10,130 nt of DNA from Clostridium sp. UBA1056 (GTDB lineage Bacteria; Bacillota; Clostridia; Clostridiales; Clostridiaceae), in assembly GCA_002316385.1 (NCBI GenBank), contig DCDL01000065.1:8268-18397 (forward strand), read 5' to 3'. A program made the translations under genes and the position numbers. The notes beneath the pieces were generated by a model. That model was given only the letters and a program-made list of their open reading frames with translations. It ran no database searches and was not told where the DNA came from. This document shows positions 1 to 5,980 of this stretch, piece by piece. Within the stretch, counting starts at the first letter, position 1. Every line of letters starts with the position of its first letter.

Positions 1-76
1 GAACCTGTTTCCTTGTCTAACTCAAAATATACTTCCCATCTTTGACTTATTATTTATTTTCAGATGCCTAATATAT

Positions 77-82
77 GGGGGG
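77..82 (+). promoter_or_regulatory. Ribosome binding site that decides the ptb start
   Basis: A run of six G lies seven bases before the ATG at 90. An in-frame ATG at 75 overlaps this G run and has no binding site of its own, so initiation at 90 is preferred. The protein from 90 also begins like known clostridial Ptb proteins, with Met followed by a Lys-(Thr/Ser)-Phe segment. Confidence 0.75.
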
Positions 83-89
83 TCTCAAA

Positions 90-992
90 ATGATGAAAAC
101 GTTTGACGAGGTAATTTCTAAAGTTAAATCTCAATCAATGAAGAAAGTAGCTGTAGCTGTAGCCCAAGATGAACCAGTACTCGAAGCTATAAGAGATGCT
201 AAAAAGAATGGTATTGCAGATGCTATATTAGTTGGGGATAAAGAGGAAATAATAAAAATTGCAGAAAATATCGGAATGAATATAGGGGAATATGAAATTA
301 TAGATGAGAAAGATGTAAATAAAGCAGCAATAGAGACCGTTAAGCTTGTATCATCTGGAAAAGCAGATATGATGATGAAGGGATTAGTTGATACAGCTAC
401 ATTTTTAAGAGCAGTACTTAATAAAGAAGTAGGTCTTAGAACTGGAAAACAAATGTCACACATTGCAGTATTTGAAGTTCCAGGCTATGATAGATTATTA
501 TTTGTAACAGATGCAGCCTTTAACATGTATCCAGAACTTAAAGAAAAGGTAGATATAGTAAAAAATGCGGTTCAAGTAGCTCATGCCCTTGAAAATGATA
601 TGCCAAAAGTGGCACCAATTTGTGCTGTTGAAGTTGTAAATTCTAGTATGCTAGCTACACTAGACGCTGCAAACCTTTCCAAAATGAATGAGAGAGGACA
701 AATAAAGGGTTGTATAATTGATGGACCACTAGCCCTTGACAATGCACTTTCGAAAGAGGCTGCAGCTCATAAGAAAATATCAGGTCCAGTGGCAGGTGAA
801 GCAGATATACTATTAATGGCTAATATCGAAGCTGGAAATGCTGTTTATAAGTGTCTAACATACACTACAGAATCTAAAAATGGTGGATTATTAATGGGAG
901 CAGCAGCTCCGGTTATAGTTACATCAAGAGCAGATTCACCAGAAACAAAGATGAATTCTATAGCACTTGCATCATTAGTGGCAGGAAGATAG
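90..992 (+). CDS. ptb: Phosphate butyryltransferase (phosphotransbutyrylase)
   Basis: This enzyme exchanges CoA for phosphate on butyryl-CoA, giving butyryl-phosphate; family members also accept isobutyryl-CoA and isovaleryl-CoA. It is cytosolic and works as a pair with butyrate kinase. From the ATG at 90 the product is 300 residues, close to the 301 of C. acetobutylicum Ptb, and it matches from memory over the whole length. Recognisable segments are VAVAQDEPVLEA near the N-terminus, KEVGLRTGK, KVAPICAVEV, GQIKGC.IDGPLALD and SRADSPETKMNSIALA at the C-terminus, all typical of the PTA_PTB fold. The start at 90 rather than 75 follows the G-rich binding site at 77-82. The stop codon overlaps the buk binding site, so the two genes are almost certainly co-translated from one message. 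Neighbouring 2-oxoacid oxidoreductase genes suggest branched-chain acyl-CoA may be the main substrate; this is inference. No convincing promoter lies in the 89 bases available upstream. Confidence 0.95.
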   Translation: MMKTFDEVISKVKSQSMKKVAVAVAQDEPVLEAIRDAKKNGIADAILVGDKEEIIKIAENIGMNIGEYEIIDEKDVNKAAIETVKLVSSGKADMMMKGLVDTATFLRAVLNKEVGLRTGKQMSHIAVFEVPGYDRLLFVTDAAFNMYPELKEKVDIVKNAVQVAHALENDMPKVAPICAVEVVNSSMLATLDAANLSKMNERGQIKGCIIDGPLALDNALSKEAAAHKKISGPVAGEADILLMANIEAGNAVYKCLTYTTESKNGGLLMGAAAPVIVTSRADSPETKMNSIALASLVAGR

Positions 993-1006
993 GGGGAGGA
1001 CAAAAA

Positions 1007-2077
1007 ATGGGGTATAAACAATTAATAATAAATCCAGGTTCAACATCAACAAAAATAGGTGTATATGATGATGAAAATCTTATATTAGTGGAAACTTTAA
1101 GACACTCATCAGAAGAAATTGGTAAATATAAAGAAATATATGACCAATTAGAGTTTAGAAAAGAAGTAATACTTAAGGTGTTAGAAGAAAAAGGCTTTGA
1201 CATAAAAGAATTATCAGGAGTAGTGGGTAGGGGTGGACTTTTAAAGCCTATCGAAGGTGGAACCTATAATGTAAACGATATTATGATAAAGGACTTGGAG
1301 CACGGAGTTTTAGGACAGCATGCGTCTAACCTAGGTGGAATAATAGCTCATGAAATAGCTATGGAGATAAAGGTGCCATCTTTTATAGTGGATCCAGTTG
1401 TAGTTGATGAATTCGAGGATGTAGCTAGAATATCTGGTATGCCTGAAATTGAGAGAAAGAGTATATTCCATGCTTTAAATCAAAAGGCTGTATCCAAGAG
1501 ATATGCTCAGGAACAAAATATTTTTTATGAAGAATTAAATCTTATTGTAGCTCATATGGGCGGTGGAATATCAGTAGGAGCACATAAGCACGGAAGAGTT
1601 GTAGATGTAAATAATGCCTTAGATGGAGAAGGTCCATTCTCCCCTGAAAGAAGTGGGGGACTTCCAGTTGGAGATTTAGTTAAACTTTGCTTTAATGGAA
1701 AATACACTATGGATGAAATAAAGAGAAAGATAAATGGCAAGGGTGGAATAGTAGGATACTTACAAACCAATGATGCCAAGGCTGTAGAAGATAGAGTACT
1801 AGCTGGAGATAAAGAAGCTAAATTAATATTTGATGCTATGGCATATCAAGTAGCTAAAGAAATTGGAAGATGTGCTGCAGTACTACAAGGAAAAGTTGAT
1901 GCTATAATATTAACTGGTGGAATTGCATACTCACAATATATAGTAAATTACATTAAAGAAAGGGTGGAATTTATATCACAAGTAATAGTTTATCCAGGTG
2001 AGGATGAATTACTTGCTTTAGCAGAAGGCGGACTTAGAGTATTAAAGGGTCAAGAAGCTGCTAAGAAATATAAATAA
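1007..2077 (+). CDS. buk: Butyrate kinase (or branched-chain fatty acid kinase)
   Basis: The protein transfers phosphate from butyryl-phosphate (or isobutyryl/isovaleryl-phosphate) to ADP, giving the free acid and ATP, the substrate-level phosphorylation step of the pathway. Its 356 residues match the usual length of clostridial Buk (about 355). Acetokinase/ASKHA-family motifs are visible: NPGSTSTK at residues 9-16 (phosphate loop), GRGGLLKP around 74-81, HMGGG at 183-187, GPFSPERSGG at 209-218 and ILTGGIAYS at 301-309. The binding site AGGGGGAGGA (991-1000) overlaps the ptb stop codon, the intergenic gap is 14 bases, and the ATG at 1007 is well spaced from it. The C. acetobutylicum enzyme is similar throughout. 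Substrate preference between straight and branched acids cannot be read from the sequence. Confidence 0.95.
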   Translation: MGYKQLIINPGSTSTKIGVYDDENLILVETLRHSSEEIGKYKEIYDQLEFRKEVILKVLEEKGFDIKELSGVVGRGGLLKPIEGGTYNVNDIMIKDLEHGVLGQHASNLGGIIAHEIAMEIKVPSFIVDPVVVDEFEDVARISGMPEIERKSIFHALNQKAVSKRYAQEQNIFYEELNLIVAHMGGGISVGAHKHGRVVDVNNALDGEGPFSPERSGGLPVGDLVKLCFNGKYTMDEIKRKINGKGGIVGYLQTNDAKAVEDRVLAGDKEAKLIFDAMAYQVAKEIGRCAAVLQGKVDAIILTGGIAYSQYIVNYIKERVEFISQVIVYPGEDELLALAEGGLRVLKGQEAAKKYK

Positions 2078-2086
2078 GGTGAAGCT

Positions 2087-2764
2087 ATGAGTAGAATAAG
2101 GGTTTTTACAGGTCACTTTGGAAGTGGAAAGACAGAAATAGCAATAAATTATGCAATCAACTTAGCTAAAGAAGGAAAAAAAGTAGCTCTTGTAGATTTG
2201 GATATAGTAAATCCATATTTTTGTGTTAGAGACCTTACACAAGAATTAAAAGAAAAATATAATATAAGGGTTATATCTTCAAATCCTGATTATGTTAATG
2301 CTGAGCTTATGGTAGTACCAGCAGAAGTCAGAAGTGTGTTTAATGATAAAAGTTATGAGGTTATTTTCGATATCGGAGGAGATGATGCAGGTGCAATAGC
2401 TCTTGGTCAATACAACAGATATTTTAAAGAAGAACCTTATGACATGTATTTTGTGATAAACGGTAATAGGCCTTTTACATCTAACGATAAGGATACTTTA
2501 GAGTTCCTTGGAGATATAGAAAGAGCTTCAAGATTAAAGGTGACTCATTTGATATCTAATACAAACTTATCATATGAAACTACAAAAGAACATATAATTA
2601 AAGGAGATAGGGAAATAGTAGAACTTTCTAAAAAACTAAATATACCTCATGCTTACACTGTATGTTCAGAAGAACTTGTAGAAGAAGTGAATGGAAAGAT
2701 ATTAGGAAAGATATTCCCAATCCATATATATATGTTACCGCCATGGAGAAAAGATTTAATTTAG
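2087..2764 (+). CDS. P-loop ATPase of the MinD/CobQ-like (SIMIBI) group, function unknown
   Basis: This 225-residue soluble protein has a Walker A motif, GHFGSGKT, at residues 9-16, a DLDIVNPYF segment at 37-45 that fits the second motif of SIMIBI NTPases, and DIGGDDAG at 95-102 as the likely Walker B/switch region. It lacks the leading lysine of the deviant ParA/MinD Walker A motif (KGGxGKT), so it belongs near rather than inside that family. No membrane segment, signal peptide or metal-binding cluster is evident. It starts nine bases after buk with binding site AAGGTG (2076-2081), so it is part of the ptb-buk transcript. It precedes the oxidoreductase genes. Similar ATP-binding proteins are, from memory, often annotated beside such gene sets in anaerobes, but the job is not known. 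A role in enzyme maturation, activation or cofactor insertion is only a guess. Confidence 0.8.
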   Translation: MSRIRVFTGHFGSGKTEIAINYAINLAKEGKKVALVDLDIVNPYFCVRDLTQELKEKYNIRVISSNPDYVNAELMVVPAEVRSVFNDKSYEVIFDIGGDDAGAIALGQYNRYFKEEPYDMYFVINGNRPFTSNDKDTLEFLGDIERASRLKVTHLISNTNLSYETTKEHIIKGDREIVELSKKLNIPHAYTVCSEELVEEVNGKILGKIFPIHIYMLPPWRKDLI

Positions 2765-2776
2765 CGCTATGATAAA

Positions 2777-2806
2777 TTGACATCTTGTACTAAATAGTGA
2801 TAAATT
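2777..2806 (+). promoter_or_regulatory. Candidate promoter for the oxidoreductase operon
   Basis: A perfect TTGACA (2777-2782) is followed by weak -10 candidates: GATAAA at 2799-2804 (spacer 16) or TAAATT at 2801-2806 (spacer 18). The predicted start point would fall at about 2811-2815, exactly on the first ATGTAAACGTATT element, which fits repressor control. A second possible promoter is TTGAGG (2877-2882) with TATATA at 2900-2905, spacer 17. There is no strong terminator after the ATPase gene, so read-through from ptb-buk is also likely. Confidence 0.45.
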
Positions 2807-2810
2807 ATAT

Positions 2811-2874
2811 ATGTAAACGTATTTATTTTTATTGTCATTAGGAAAATAAGATAGTAAAATGTAAACGTATTACA
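2811..2874 (+). promoter_or_regulatory. Duplicated ATGTAAACGTATT element, probable CcpA-type operator
   Basis: The 13-base word ATGTAAACGTATT occurs at 2811-2823 and again at 2859-2871, 48 bases apart. The second copy extends to TGTAAACGTATTACA (2860-2874), with perfect arms TGTAA and TTACA around five bases. That arrangement resembles the variable-spacing cre sites reported for clostridial CcpA and is also close to the standard cre consensus. The first copy is only a half-site. Catabolite control of amino-acid oxidation genes would make sense, but binding is inferred. Confidence 0.5.
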
Positions 2875-2909
2875 CTTTGAGGCAGGACATAAAACAGTAT
2901 ATATAAATA

Positions 2910-2976
2910 AAATATTCAAAACAAATATTCTAAGCAAAATATTCAAAACAAATACTCGAAACAAAATATTCGAAAC
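2910..2976 (+). repeat. Degenerate 13/14-bp tandem repeat upstream of the delta-subunit gene
   Basis: Five copies of AAATATTC (the fourth reads AAATACTC) start at 2910, 2923, 2937, 2950 and 2964, giving an alternating 13/14-base period. The spacers are short and A-rich: AAAAC, TAAGCA, AAAAC, GAAACA and GAAAC. The array ends ten bases before the AAGGAGG ribosome binding site at 2986-2992, so it lies in the 5' untranslated leader if either upstream promoter is used. Open reading on the opposite strand is a by-product of this repetition. Confidence 0.75.
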
Positions 2977-3000
2977 TTTCTATACAAGGAGGTAAATATT

Positions 3001-3210
3001 ATGGCAAAGGTAACTTTTAGGGAAGAAAGATGTAAGGGATGTGGACAATGTATAAATGCATGTCCAAAACAAATCATAACCTATTCTGAGGAACTAAATG
3101 TAAAAGGATATCATCCTGCCACAGTTACAGAAGAAAATATGCCTAAGTGCATTGGTTGTGCATCATGTGGAAAAATGTGTCCAGATCTTGTAATTACAGT
3201 GGAAAAATAA
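3001..3210 (+). CDS. korD: 2-oxoacid:ferredoxin oxidoreductase, delta (ferredoxin-like) subunit
   Basis: A 69-residue 2[4Fe-4S] ferredoxin-like protein. The first cluster motif is C11-x2-C14-x2-C17-x3-C21-P and the second is C50-x2-C53-x2-C56-x3-C60-P, so all eight cluster ligands are present. In this enzyme family the delta subunit relays electrons from the thiamine diphosphate site to external ferredoxin. It is the first gene of a delta-alpha-beta-gamma cluster, the usual order for many 2-oxoglutarate/2-oxoisovalerate oxidoreductases of anaerobes. AAGGAGG at 2986-2992 sits eight bases before the ATG. Taken alone it could be a free ferredoxin, but its position 16 bases before the alpha gene makes the subunit role much more likely. 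The symbol vorD would be equally valid if the substrate is branched. Confidence 0.88.
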   Translation: MAKVTFREERCKGCGQCINACPKQIITYSEELNVKGYHPATVTEENMPKCIGCASCGKMCPDLVITVEK

Positions 3211-3226
3211 TAGGAGGGAAAGATTC

Positions 3227-4297
3227 ATGTCAGAAAAAGTTTTAATGAAGGGTAATGAAGCTATAGGTGAAGCAGCTATCAAAGCTGGTTGTCAATGTTT
3301 CTTTGGATACCCTATAACACCACAAACAGAAATATCAGCATATCTTTCAAGAAAAATGCCTAAAATAGGTAGAGTTTTCCTACAAGCTGAAAGTGAAGTT
3401 GCTGCAATAAATATGATATATGGAGCAGCAGGAACAGGAGTAAGATGCATGACATCTTCAAGCTCACCTGGAATAAGCTTAAAAGCAGAAGGAATATCCT
3501 ATATAGCAGGTGCAGAACTACCTTGTGTTATTATTGATATAGTTAGAGGCGGTCCAGGACTTGGCGGAATTCAACCAGCTCAATCAGACTACTTCCAAGC
3601 AACTAAAGGTGGAGCACATGGAGATTTCAACATGCCAGTATATGCACCATGTTCAATTCAAGAAATGGTAGATTTAGTTCAAGATGCTTTTGATGTAGCT
3701 GAGATGTATAGAACTCCAGTTATGGTTATGGGGGATGGAATGCTTGGACAAATGATGGAGCCAGTGGAGTTTAAAGAAAGAAGTGCAAAAGAACTTCCAG
3801 AAAAAACTTGGGCTGCTAATGGATTAAATGGAAGAGCTCACCATAATGTAATAAATTCATTATACTTAAAACCAGAAGGCCTTGAAGCTCACAACTTAAA
3901 GTTACAAGCTAAATATAAAGCTATAAAAGAAAAAGAAACTAAATATGAATTATATAATTGTGAAAATGAAGTAGATTTAATAATGGTTGCATACGGAACA
4001 ACTTCAAGAATATGCAAGACTGTTGTAAAATTAGCTGAAAAAGAAGGAATAAAATTAGGTTTAATAAGACCGGTAACATTATGGCCTTTCCCGGTAGAAG
4101 CTTTCGAAAAAACTGTTGATAAAACTAAACATGGTTACGCATCAATAGAGCTTAGCTGTGGTCAAATGGTAGAAGATGTTAGACTTGCTGTGGAAGGCAG
4201 AAAACCAGTATTCTTCTTTGGAAGAACAGGTGGAATGGTTCCAAGTCCTAATGAAATCCTTGAAAATGTTAAAAAATTCATAGGAGGTGCTAAATAA
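3227..4297 (+). CDS. vorB: 2-oxoacid:ferredoxin oxidoreductase, alpha subunit (VorB type)
   Basis: The alpha subunit carries the pyrimidine-binding domain for thiamine diphosphate of an enzyme that oxidatively decarboxylates a 2-oxo acid to acyl-CoA with ferredoxin as acceptor. The 356-residue product shows GYPITPQTE at 27-35, the TSSSSPG loop at 76-82, RGGPGLGGIQPAQSD at 107-121 and HGD at 131-133. A C-terminal transketolase-like domain begins near residue 248 (LIMVAYGTTSR). The overall pattern is that of proteins annotated as 3-methyl-2-oxobutanoate dehydrogenase subunit VorB; KorA is a synonym used for the same family. It is shorter than single-chain pyruvate:ferredoxin oxidoreductases because the enzyme is split into four chains. 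AGGAGGG at 3212-3218 precedes the ATG. Its stop overlaps the next start by one base (TAATG), indicating translational coupling. Exact substrate (2-oxoisovalerate versus 2-oxoglutarate or others) is not settled by sequence. Confidence 0.92.
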   Translation: MSEKVLMKGNEAIGEAAIKAGCQCFFGYPITPQTEISAYLSRKMPKIGRVFLQAESEVAAINMIYGAAGTGVRCMTSSSSPGISLKAEGISYIAGAELPCVIIDIVRGGPGLGGIQPAQSDYFQATKGGAHGDFNMPVYAPCSIQEMVDLVQDAFDVAEMYRTPVMVMGDGMLGQMMEPVEFKERSAKELPEKTWAANGLNGRAHHNVINSLYLKPEGLEAHNLKLQAKYKAIKEKETKYELYNCENEVDLIMVAYGTTSRICKTVVKLAEKEGIKLGLIRPVTLWPFPVEAFEKTVDKTKHGYASIELSCGQMVEDVRLAVEGRKPVFFFGRTGGMVPSPNEILENVKKFIGGAK

Positions 4298-5049
4298 TGG
4301 CAATAGTATTTCAACCAACAAAAGCATTATTAGACGTGCCTACCCATTACTGCCCAGGATGTACTCATGGAATAATCCACAGACTAGTAGGGGAAGTACT
4401 TGAAGAGTTAAATGTTCTAGATAAAACAATTGGAGTTGCTCCAGTTGGATGTTCAGTTATGGCATATGACTACTTTGCATGTGATATGTTCGAAGCTGCA
4501 CACGGAAGAGCACCAGCAGTTGCTACAGGAATAAAAAGATCTAATCCAGATAAAGTTGTATTCACATATCAAGGAGATGGAGACTTAGCAGCTATAGGAA
4601 CAGCAGAAATTGTACATGCAGCTACAAGAGGTGAGAACATAGTTACAATCTTCGTAAATAACTGTATTTATGGTATGACAGGAGGACAAATGGCTCCAAC
4701 AACATTACCAGGACAAGTTACAGAAACTTCACCATATGGAAGAGATGTTAAACTTCAAGGTCATCCAATAAGAGTATCTGAAATGATAGCTACATTAGAT
4801 GGAGCTTGTTATGTAGAAAGAGTGTCAGTGGATAACGTACCACGTGTAAATAAAGCTAAGGCTGCTATTAAGAAAGCTTTCCAAAATGCTATTGATGGAA
4901 AAGGTTTCTCAATGGTTGAAGTTTTATCAATATGCCCAACTAACTGGGGATTATCAACTGAAGAGTCACTTGGATGGTTAAGAGATAACATGATGCCATT
5001 CTATACTCTAGGTGTTAAAAAAGATACAACAACTGAGGAGGGAAAATAA
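4297..5049 (+). CDS. korB: 2-oxoacid:ferredoxin oxidoreductase, beta subunit (TPP-binding)
   Basis: This 250-residue subunit binds the diphosphate end of thiamine diphosphate and Mg2+. The motif starts with GDGD at residues 93-96 and ends with NN at 121-122, followed by IYGMTGGQ, the signature of the family. The N-terminal segment HYCPGCTHG (17-25) contains the Cys-x2-Cys typical of KorB/VorA-type chains. Two further cysteines, C52 and C62, lie in the region that in related enzymes helps hold an iron-sulfur cluster; that assignment is by family analogy. The start codon shares one base with the alpha stop codon, and its AGGAGG site (4282-4287) lies inside the alpha coding region. This implies matched production of the two chains. 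It acts only as part of the multi-subunit cytosolic enzyme. Confidence 0.92.
   Translation: MAIVFQPTKALLDVPTHYCPGCTHGIIHRLVGEVLEELNVLDKTIGVAPVGCSVMAYDYFACDMFEAAHGRAPAVATGIKRSNPDKVVFTYQGDGDLAAIGTAEIVHAATRGENIVTIFVNNCIYGMTGGQMAPTTLPGQVTETSPYGRDVKLQGHPIRVSEMIATLDGACYVERVSVDNVPRVNKAKAAIKKAFQNAIDGKGFSMVEVLSICPTNWGLSTEESLGWLRDNMMPFYTLGVKKDTTTEEGK
5035..5042 (+). promoter_or_regulatory. Ribosome binding site that decides the gamma-subunit start
   Basis: GAGGAGGG lies eight bases before the ATG at 5051. An in-frame upstream start at 5012 (TTG) lies inside the beta gene, has no such site, and would add 13 residues not seen at the N-terminus of this family. The site itself is within the last codons of the beta gene. 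Confidence 0.8.
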
Positions 5050-5050
5050 T

Positions 5051-5584
5051 ATGGCATCACAAGAAGTAATATTTGCTGGATTTGGTGGACAAGGAATATT
5101 ATCAATGGGTAAATTCTTAGCTTATGCTGGAATGGATGTTAATATGAATGTTTCATGGTTACCTTCTTACGGTCCAGAAATGCGTGGAGGTACTGCAAAC
5201 TGCTCTGTTATTGTTTCAGATGAAGCTGTTGGATCTCCAATAGTAACTAACCCTACATCACTAGTTGTTATGAATAGACCTTCTCTTGATAAATTTGAAA
5301 AAGAAATTTTACCAGGAGGATTATTAATACTAGATAGTGACTTAATTGAAAGACCGGTTGAAAGAGAAGATATTGAAGTTATAAAAATACCAGCTCAAAC
5401 AGAAGCTGATAATCTTGGAAGCAAACAAATTGCAAACATGGTACTTTTAGGGGCATTAGTTGCAAAAACTCAAATAGTTTCTATGGATACTTTACTTCAA
5501 TCTCTAAAAGACCATGGAAAAGAAAAATTCTTTGAAATCAATAGAAAAGCTTTAGAAGTTGGAGCTTCATATATTGTAAAATAG
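5051..5584 (+). CDS. korC: 2-oxoacid:ferredoxin oxidoreductase, gamma subunit
   Basis: The 177-residue product has the gamma-chain hallmark FAGFGGQGI at residues 8-16 and the segment YGPEMRGGTANC at 40-51, both standard for the POR/KOR/VOR gamma domain. This chain helps bind coenzyme A and completes the alpha-beta-gamma-delta enzyme. The start at 5051 is chosen because GAGGAGGG at 5035-5042 is well placed and the family begins just before the glycine-rich loop. It begins one base after the beta stop codon, and the operon is closed by a strong terminator twelve bases after its own stop. It carries no iron-sulfur motif, as expected for gamma chains. Confidence 0.92.
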   Translation: MASQEVIFAGFGGQGILSMGKFLAYAGMDVNMNVSWLPSYGPEMRGGTANCSVIVSDEAVGSPIVTNPTSLVVMNRPSLDKFEKEILPGGLLILDSDLIERPVEREDIEVIKIPAQTEADNLGSKQIANMVLLGALVAKTQIVSMDTLLQSLKDHGKEKFFEINRKALEVGASYIVK

Positions 5585-5596
5585 CTTATTAGCTTT

Positions 5597-5639
5597 AACT
5601 CCAGAGAGTATTTAATCACTCTCTGGAGTTTTTTATTTT
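5597..5639 (+). terminator. Strong intrinsic terminator of the oxidoreductase operon
   Basis: A perfect 13-base-pair stem (5597-5609 with 5618-5630, arms beginning AACTCCAGAG and ending CTCTGGAGTT) encloses an eight-base loop and runs directly into a T-rich tail (5629-5639). It lies twelve bases after the gamma stop codon. Confidence 0.95.
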
Positions 5640-5980
5640 CAATTTTTATAGTGCTTAGAGTTTTCATAGAACATTATATAAGAATCTAATAGATTTTCTA
5701 ATTTAGGATGATTAAGTCATATGGTATACATTTTTATTTTAAATCATCTATGAAAGTTGATGATTTATCTTCTTCAATTTTTCAAAATAATCACAAACAC
5801 AAAAAAATATTGATATGCTAAAAAAACTATTTACATGCGTAACAATGTTATGTTACTATAACAATATAGTAATTGCATATGAAATTTATAGCTATATATA
5901 GGGATATACACTGCAAATCATTAATTAGCGTAACATTATTACGTGAGATGTGGGTTTAAAATGAAAGGAGAACAAAAAAT
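5640..5980 (+). other. AT-rich non-coding stretch before the bactofilin cassette
   Basis: No credible gene was found here on either strand. The stretch holds a 9-bp hairpin at 5740-5767 (arms TAAATCATC and GATGATTTA, ten-base loop). A cluster of inverted repeats follows at 5839-5872, then a candidate promoter with TTGCAT at 5873-5878 and TATATA at 5895-5900 (spacer 16). A further small palindrome lies at 5929-5943, and the ribosome binding site AAAGGAG at 5964-5970. The part from about 5640 to 5735 shows nothing recognisable. Confidence 0.6.
5839..5943 (+). promoter_or_regulatory. Promoter region with clustered TAACA/TGTTA half-sites
   Basis: TAACA (5840-5844), TGTTA (5846-5850), TGTTA (5851-5855) and TAACA (5859-5863) form two interlocking palindromes. 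A second perfect inverted repeat, TTACTATA-ACAA-TATAGTAA, spans 5853-5872. The candidate -35 (5873-5878) and -10 (5895-5900) follow at once. The word GCGTAACA at 5837-5844 recurs at 5928-5935 inside CGTAA-CATTA-TTACG (5929-5943), downstream of the predicted start point. Sites on both sides of a promoter suggest a dedicated regulator, not identified here. Confidence 0.45.

Noticed and set aside
1..45. Possible last 14 codons of an upstream gene, ending in TGA at 43-45
   Set aside because: Too short to recognise any protein family, and two of the three + frames close within this stretch by chance in AT-rich DNA.
42..74. TTGACT ... TAATAT as a ptb promoter
   Set aside because: The spacer is 21 bases and the predicted start would fall within or after the ribosome binding site.
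75..89. ATG at 75 as the ptb start
   Set aside because: It overlaps the G-rich ribosome binding site and adds five residues absent from known Ptb proteins; the ATG at 90 is better placed.
131..463. Open reading on the minus strand inside ptb
   Set aside because: It mirrors the codons of a clear gene, has no ribosome binding site and no recognisable product.
2767..2964. 65-codon minus-strand reading frame in the gap before korD
   Set aside because: Its repetitive, hydrophobic product is the translation of the AAATATTC tandem array; the region reads better as regulatory DNA.
5690..5705. Possible CodY box
   Set aside because: Only the left half resembles AATTTTCWGAAAATT; the right half does not match.
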